Of a stretch of DNA of 64,000 nucleotides, positions 59,940 to 64,000 are shown piece after piece. The position numbers and the translations under genes were made by a program. The notes under the pieces were generated by a model that did no database searches, was not told the origin of the DNA, and saw only the letters and a list, made by a program, of their open reading frames with translations. Every line of letters begins with the position of its first letter. The first letter of the stretch is position 1. The stretch comes from Archangium lansingense. GTDB taxonomy: Bacteria > Myxococcota > Myxococcia > Myxococcales > Myxococcaceae. The DNA lies in the NCBI RefSeq assembly GCF_026626635.1, contig NZ_JAPNKA010000001.1, positions 11,330,501 to 11,394,500 on the forward strand, read 5' to 3'.

Positions 59940-60700
59940 ACGCCCCGGCCCGGATGAGCCCGCCCCCCATGTCGGCCCCCGCGCCCGAGCTGGACCATGA
60001 GCGGCGCTTCCAGCCCTCGCGCGAGGCTCTGGAGACGTTTCTCCGGGACACCCGGCAATGGACAACCCCTTGCGTGTACGACACCGGTCTTCCCATCTCC
60101 TTCACACGGACGACCTACTTCGACACCGAGCGGTTGGACTTCCTGGGCTCGTGCCGGGCCGGGCGCCCCCAACGCCTGCGGCTGAGGGAGTACGCGGGAA
60201 CGGTGAACCTCTCCTGCCCTCCCATGCTGACGGGAATGCGCTTCCTCGAGATGAAGACGAGCTCCGGGCAGCGGCGGACGAAGATCCGCGCCTCGCTCTC
60301 CGCGGACGAGGCGGGGGCGCTGCTCACGGGGGCGCCCCTTCCCAAGGAGAGCGCCGCGGCCACGCTCCTGCGGCAGGCGGCCCCCGCTCCGGTGAAGCCC
60401 TGGGTGACGGCCTGGTACCGCCGCCACACGTACGCCACCGAGGACGCCAGCGTCCGCATCACCGTGGACGAGGAGCTGCTCTTCGCACTCCCGCCCGAGC
60501 GGAGCGCGATGAATGAGCCGGCCACCCCTTCCCGGCTGCTTCACCGCGCCCCCGCCTCGCTGCTGGAGGTGAAGTGGCGGGGCAGCTCCCCTCCCTGGCT
60601 GGAGTGGTTGCTCTGGACGCTGGAGCCCTTCGAGACCCGCGGCTCGAAGTTCGAACAAGGCATGCGCGCACGTCTCGCCAGCACGCCTTCCACGCAGTGA
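59936..60700 (+). CDS. VTC-domain (polyphosphate polymerase-like) protein
   Basis: This 254-residue protein overlaps the CotH stop by 4 bp. It has the tunnel-fold pattern of VTC domains: ELDHERRFQPS at the start, FTRTTYFDTERLDFL, RLRLREYAG, FLEMKTSSGQRRTKIR and a late ASLLEVKWRG. In yeast Vtc4 this fold makes polyphosphate from ATP with basic residues lining a tunnel; the basic residues and acidic Glu of FLEMK and EVKW are in place. Bacterial VTC proteins next to CotH and DUF4956 genes are, as I recall, a recurrent neighbourhood of unknown function. Confidence 0.85.
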   Translation: MNAPARMSPPPMSAPAPELDHERRFQPSREALETFLRDTRQWTTPCVYDTGLPISFTRTTYFDTERLDFLGSCRAGRPQRLRLREYAGTVNLSCPPMLTGMRFLEMKTSSGQRRTKIRASLSADEAGALLTGAPLPKESAAATLLRQAAPAPVKPWVTAWYRRHTYATEDASVRITVDEELLFALPPERSAMNEPATPSRLLHRAPASLLEVKWRGSSPPWLEWLLWTLEPFETRGSKFEQGMRARLASTPSTQ

Positions 60701-61896
60701 CTCTCGAGGAAATCCAAGCCGTGCACAGCCCTCGCATTCTCACCACCGGCCGGACTCGCGCCGCCGGATGGATTCCCCTTGCCGCGCTCCTGCTCGTGTC
60801 CTCTGCCTACGCGCAGGACGATGCGCCCCCCGCGGTCCCGGAAGCCTCCGAGGCCCCCAAGACCCCAGAGGTCCCCCAGAATCCATCCGCTCCCACTCCG
60901 CCCGCCAGCGAGTCCGAGGGAAGCCTGAAGCTGCCCTCGGCGTTCGGCACGGTGGAGGTGGGGGGCCGCTTCTCCATCCGCGAAGCGGTGGACGCGAAGG
61001 GCGCGGAGGCCTGGGCCGGCAAGCTCTCCATTCCCGCCGCGCGCATCGAGGTCACCTACTCCTGGAAGAAGCTCTTGAAGGCCGTGGTCGAGTACGACTT
61101 CGGCGATGGCCTGGATGGCCTGAAGGACGCCTATGCCTGGCTCGACATCGCCGGAGGCTTCTCCGTCCGGGCCGGCCAGTTCAAGGTGCCCCTGTCGCTC
61201 GTGGAGTTGGAGTCCACGACGAAGCTCCCGCTCGTGCGCCGGGGCCTGCTGCGCGATGTGCTGAATGACGGGCTGGGGCTCACCGGCCGCCGCCTGGGCG
61301 CCCAACTCGAGTGGAAGTGCATGGGCTGCGAGCGGACTCTCAAGCTGCGTGCGGGCGTGTGGCAATTGGGCGCGGACGAGGATGTGGCCCTTCAGAACGG
61401 GCTGGGACTCGTGCCGGGCTTCCGGGGAACATGGGCGGTGTTGGACTCGTTGGAGCTGGGTGCTTCCGCCCTGGGCACCTCGTCTCAATGGACGGCCGGG
61501 CTCGACGCGAGGCACGCGCTGCCCATCGGCCCGACCGAGCTGCGCACCTGGGCCGAGGTGCTGGTGGGACGCACCACCCAGCTCGTGGGAAGCGACGGGC
61601 CGCTGCTCATGGCCCGGGCGCTGACGGCCTGGCGCATCGGCGGGGTCAAGAAGGGCGCGCTGTACGTGGAGCCCTTCGTGATGCTCTCGGCGCTCGACAC
61701 GAATCTCCAGCTCCAAAACGACCGGCTCTGGGAGCTGGGAGGTGGACTCAACTTCGGACAGAGGAATCGCTGGCGGTTTCAGGCCCATGTGGAGAGCCGT
61801 CGGGCCGAGGCCTCCGTGCCCGCCGCGGTCCAGTCCCTCGACAAGAGCCTGACCGAACGGCGGGCGGTGATGTTGCAGATGGAGGTGAGCTTCTGA
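60697..61896 (+). CDS. Outer-membrane porin-like protein (phosphate-selective porin OprO/OprP type)
   Basis: This protein of about 399 residues begins at GTG 60697, overlapping the VTC stop by 4 bp; GTG 60721 is an alternative. A signal peptide ends near SSAYAQD. A Pro/Ala-rich linker follows (residues 45-75). The remaining part is a beta-barrel of alternating strands, with GGRFSIREAV, WKKLLKAVVEYDFGD, LKDAYAWLDIAGGFSVRAGQFKVPLS and a C-terminal Phe (MLQMEVSF) typical of outer-membrane proteins. The AGQFKVPLS segment matches the OprO/P family. If it imports phosphate, it would fit a polyphosphate-like neighbour, which is inference. Confidence 0.78.
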   Translation: MTLEEIQAVHSPRILTTGRTRAAGWIPLAALLLVSSAYAQDDAPPAVPEASEAPKTPEVPQNPSAPTPPASESEGSLKLPSAFGTVEVGGRFSIREAVDAKGAEAWAGKLSIPAARIEVTYSWKKLLKAVVEYDFGDGLDGLKDAYAWLDIAGGFSVRAGQFKVPLSLVELESTTKLPLVRRGLLRDVLNDGLGLTGRRLGAQLEWKCMGCERTLKLRAGVWQLGADEDVALQNGLGLVPGFRGTWAVLDSLELGASALGTSSQWTAGLDARHALPIGPTELRTWAEVLVGRTTQLVGSDGPLLMARALTAWRIGGVKKGALYVEPFVMLSALDTNLQLQNDRLWELGGGLNFGQRNRWRFQAHVESRRAEASVPAAVQSLDKSLTERRAVMLQMEVSF

Positions 61897-63581
61897 TGTT
61901 GATTGTCTTCGAAGGAATCGATGGCTCCGGCAAGACGACGCTGTCCAACCGCGTGGCGCGCGAGCTGCGCCGGGCGGGGCTGCGCGTGCGTCACGTCCGC
62001 GAGGACGGCAAGCTGGCCTCCCCCGTGTCCGAGGGCCTGCGGCTCTTCACCAAGAACCCGCGCAACCTCGCGCTCACCCCCATGGCCGAGCTGCTGCTCT
62101 ACGCCGCTCGCGAGACGCAGCTCCTGGAAGAGGTGACGCGCCCCGCTCTCGCCGAGTACGAGATCGTCATCGCGGACCGCTTCCTCTACACCGCGGAAGT
62201 GCTCGCCCGCTGGGGACGAGGGCTCCCGGAGCACGAGGTGCGGCCCGTCCTGGACGCCTGCGCCCGGGGTCTGCAACCGGACCGCGTCTTCCTCATCGAC
62301 GTGGACCCGGCGATTGCTCGCGCCCGCCGCCGCATCTCCAAGCTGCTGGCGCCGCCCCAGGGCACCTCTTCCCGAAAGGGGCTGGCGGGAGTCGGGATGC
62401 AGGCACGGCTGCGAGCGGGCTACCGGTCCCTCGCGGCGGAGTCTCCCGAGCGCTGGAGCCTCATCGAGAACGCGGACGTTCCGCTCGACACGCTGGTAAC
62501 CCTGCTGGTGCAGGAGGTACAGCGGCTCGTGAAGGGCGAGGCCCCCGACGCCGCGCCCGTGCGCGCCCGCCCGGTGTCGCCCATCCGCTCGCTGGCCGAA
62601 GCCCGAGTGCGGTTCCTCTCGCGGCTGGATGGCTGGATGAAAGAGGAGCCACAGCTCGCCGCGTGGTTCCTGGCGGGCCTGGAGGGACCGGACATCGAGC
62701 AGCGCCGGAAGCTGCTGGCCGGGCAGTGCCCCGCGCTGATTGCCCACGGGCTGACCGGGCTCACGGACGCGAGTGCGTGGGACCTGCGGAGACAGCTGGA
62801 GGAGGCGGCGCCGGTGCAGGTGCTTGGCTCGCTGAAGGACCTGGCCGCGGAAGACCCAGAGGCCTGGGCACTCCGGGAGCGCTGGGAGACGCGCAAGCAG
62901 GAGGCCATCGCGGACTCCCTCGAAGGGCTCGACGCGGAGAGGGCCTGGACGCTGCGCGAGCGCATCTACTTCTCCGCCGCGGAGCAGGTGGTCGGCTCGC
63001 TGGCGGGGCTCGGCGGTGAGCGGGCCTGGGAGGAGCGGGGCCGCTGGCTCTCGGACATGGGAGGAGAGGCGGCGCTCGGCCTGGAGCGGGTGGCGCGTAT
63101 CGCCTGCCGCTCCATCCGTGGAGTCGATGACGAGCGGGCCTGGGAATGGCGCGAGCGCGCCTGGGAGGCGGCACCGGATGCAGTGCTGCGATCCCTGGAC
63201 AGGCTCGACAGCGAACGCGCCTGGGAGCTGCGCGAGCGGCACGTGGCCCGCGCGCCCCGGGCGGTGCTGGGTACCATGGAGGGCCTGGATGTCCCTCGTG
63301 CCTGGGCCCTGCGCGAGTCCTTCGGAGTGCAGTGCGAGGAGGTCCTGGACTCGTTCGTGGGCATGGAGGGAGCCACGGCGTGGAAGCTGCGCCTGGCACT
63401 GGCGGACACCTGGCCCGCGGCCACGGTGAAGAACCTCGGGCCCCTGGCCTTCACTCCGCGGGGGAGGTCGCTCATCGAGCGGCTGCTGGAGAGCCACCCC
63501 CATGACTTCGCCCTGCTGCGCCAGGCCGTCCGCGCCACGCAGGACCCCACCACCCAGGAGCTTCGCGATGCCTCCGCCTGA
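61896..63581 (+). CDS. Thymidylate kinase-like domain fused to tryptophan-rich helical repeats
   Basis: This 561-residue protein starts at ATG 61896, sharing one base with the porin stop (TGATG). Residues 1-210 are a dTMP kinase domain: P-loop GIDGSGKTT at 7-15, the DRF motif in IADRFLYTAEV, and a late ARARRRIS segment near the lid. It would phosphorylate dTMP or another nucleotide. Residues about 230-545 are some ten degenerate repeats of about 30-33 residues with the theme LDxERAWxLRERxxxxAPxxVL, HEAT-like and helical. I know no such fusion. Its place in a CotH/VTC/porin/DUF4956 operon is odd for a nucleotide-synthesis enzyme, so the kinase domain may have another substrate. Confidence 0.85.
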   Translation: MLIVFEGIDGSGKTTLSNRVARELRRAGLRVRHVREDGKLASPVSEGLRLFTKNPRNLALTPMAELLLYAARETQLLEEVTRPALAEYEIVIADRFLYTAEVLARWGRGLPEHEVRPVLDACARGLQPDRVFLIDVDPAIARARRRISKLLAPPQGTSSRKGLAGVGMQARLRAGYRSLAAESPERWSLIENADVPLDTLVTLLVQEVQRLVKGEAPDAAPVRARPVSPIRSLAEARVRFLSRLDGWMKEEPQLAAWFLAGLEGPDIEQRRKLLAGQCPALIAHGLTGLTDASAWDLRRQLEEAAPVQVLGSLKDLAAEDPEAWALRERWETRKQEAIADSLEGLDAERAWTLRERIYFSAAEQVVGSLAGLGGERAWEERGRWLSDMGGEAALGLERVARIACRSIRGVDDERAWEWRERAWEAAPDAVLRSLDRLDSERAWELRERHVARAPRAVLGTMEGLDVPRAWALRESFGVQCEEVLDSFVGMEGATAWKLRLALADTWPAATVKNLGPLAFTPRGRSLIERLLESHPHDFALLRQAVRATQDPTTQELRDASA

Positions 63582-64000
63582 TGCCCTGACGCAAGCGTCC
63601 TCCGTCAGCCCCCATATCCTGCCCACCCTCGAGGCCCTGCTGCGCTTCAGCCTCGCCCTGCTGCTCGGCTCGGTCCTGGCCTACCGGCCCTGGCGCCGGT
63701 GGATGCCCAATGTTCCGGCCCCCGTCCTCTCCACCACCCATACCCAGCTCCTCATCGCCGTGGCCGGCGCGGTGATGACGACCGTCATCGGCGACAGCAT
63801 GTCGCGCGCCTTCGGCCTGGTGGGCCTGGGCGGCTTCATCCGCTTTCGCTCGGGCATCAAGGACCCGCGCGATGCGGCCGTCATGTTCGTGCTGATCGGC
63901 GTGGGCATGGCGTGTGGACTGGGCGCCTTCCAGATCGCCGTGGTGGCGACATTCTTCCTCGGCGCCGTGCTGCTCGTCCTGGACACGACGGCCCGGAACG
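63569..64000 (+). CDS. DUF4956 membrane protein (partial, 3' end outside window)
   Basis: The start ATG 63569 (MPPPDALTQASS) overlaps the end of the kinase-fusion gene by 13 bp. The 144 residues visible contain about four membrane segments, including LRFSLALLLGSVLAY, TQLLIAVAGAVMTTVIGD, AAVMFVLIGVGMACGLG and AVVATFFLGAVLLVL. The motif GLVGLGGFIRFRSGIKDPRDAAVMF is characteristic of DUF4956 (here cited in two overlapping halves, residues 91-108 and 104-116). The family neighbours VTC-domain proteins. The function is unknown; a cytoplasmic C-terminal domain should follow beyond the window. Confidence 0.85.

Overview
This window is high-GC, gene-dense DNA from a myxobacterium, most likely of the Cystobacterineae (Archangium, Cystobacter, Melittangium or Myxococcus type). 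The best indications are four members of the DUF2378/TIGR02265 family, which I know as a myxobacterial paralogous family, many lipoproteins with surface-type domains, and a large NRPS locus. I see no rRNA, tRNA, CRISPR array, insertion sequence or phage. There is no gap over 300 bp without a gene. The genus is inference.

Region 1 (1-9931): a tightly overlapping envelope operon of the E. coli yfaA-Q-P-S-T / Pseudomonas mag type. It encodes a DUF2138-like protein (partial), a DUF1175 cysteine-peptidase-like protein, a bacterial alpha-2-macroglobulin, a DUF2135 protein, a transpeptidase-like/SpoIID fusion and a HExxH peptidase. The macroglobulin keeps a thioester motif. Region 2 (9943-20655): assorted single genes. 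These are a 2OG-Fe(II) oxygenase, a DUF4230 protein, a TPR-YtpQ fusion, three DUF2378 genes around a HAD phosphatase, a DUF5996 protein, a hybrid histidine kinase, a DUF2270 membrane protein and NAD-type isocitrate dehydrogenase. Region 3 (20792-26438): a kelch lipoprotein, a cupin / VKOR-thioredoxin / SUI1 operon, and ygfZ.

Region 4 (26726-48890): a two-gene NRPS locus of about 22 kb. Protein 1 is A-T-C-A-T. Protein 2 is C-A-T-C-A-T-C-A-T-E-C-A-T-E-C. The residues that line the A-domain pockets suggest aromatic?-Gly-Val-(unassigned)-D-Leu-D-Leu. The line ends in an intact condensation domain with no thioesterase or reductase. No tailoring, transport or MbtH gene adjoins it. Five of the six A domains carry the same palindromic repeat in frame at the same loop. 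The same repeat lies between genes, mainly convergent ones, elsewhere in the window. The two A-T-E blocks are near copies of each other.

Region 5 (48920-55504): a small cysteine-rich lipoprotein, a secreted PLD-like protein, a tyrosine/homogentisate catabolic operon (FAA-hydrolase family, maleylacetoacetate isomerase, HPPD), a fourth DUF2378 gene and a double-hotdog-like protein. Region 6 (55724-64000): an FG-GAP/HYR lipoprotein, divergent from an operon of CotH, VTC-domain protein, porin-like protein, a thymidylate kinase fused to about ten degenerate W-rich repeats, and a DUF4956 membrane protein cut by the window end.

The observations most worth following are the in-frame repeats in the NRPS adenylation domains, the terminal C domain, the unusual C3 domain, the thioester-bearing macroglobulin operon and the thymidylate kinase-repeat fusion. 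All function calls are from reading the sequence; no search was run.
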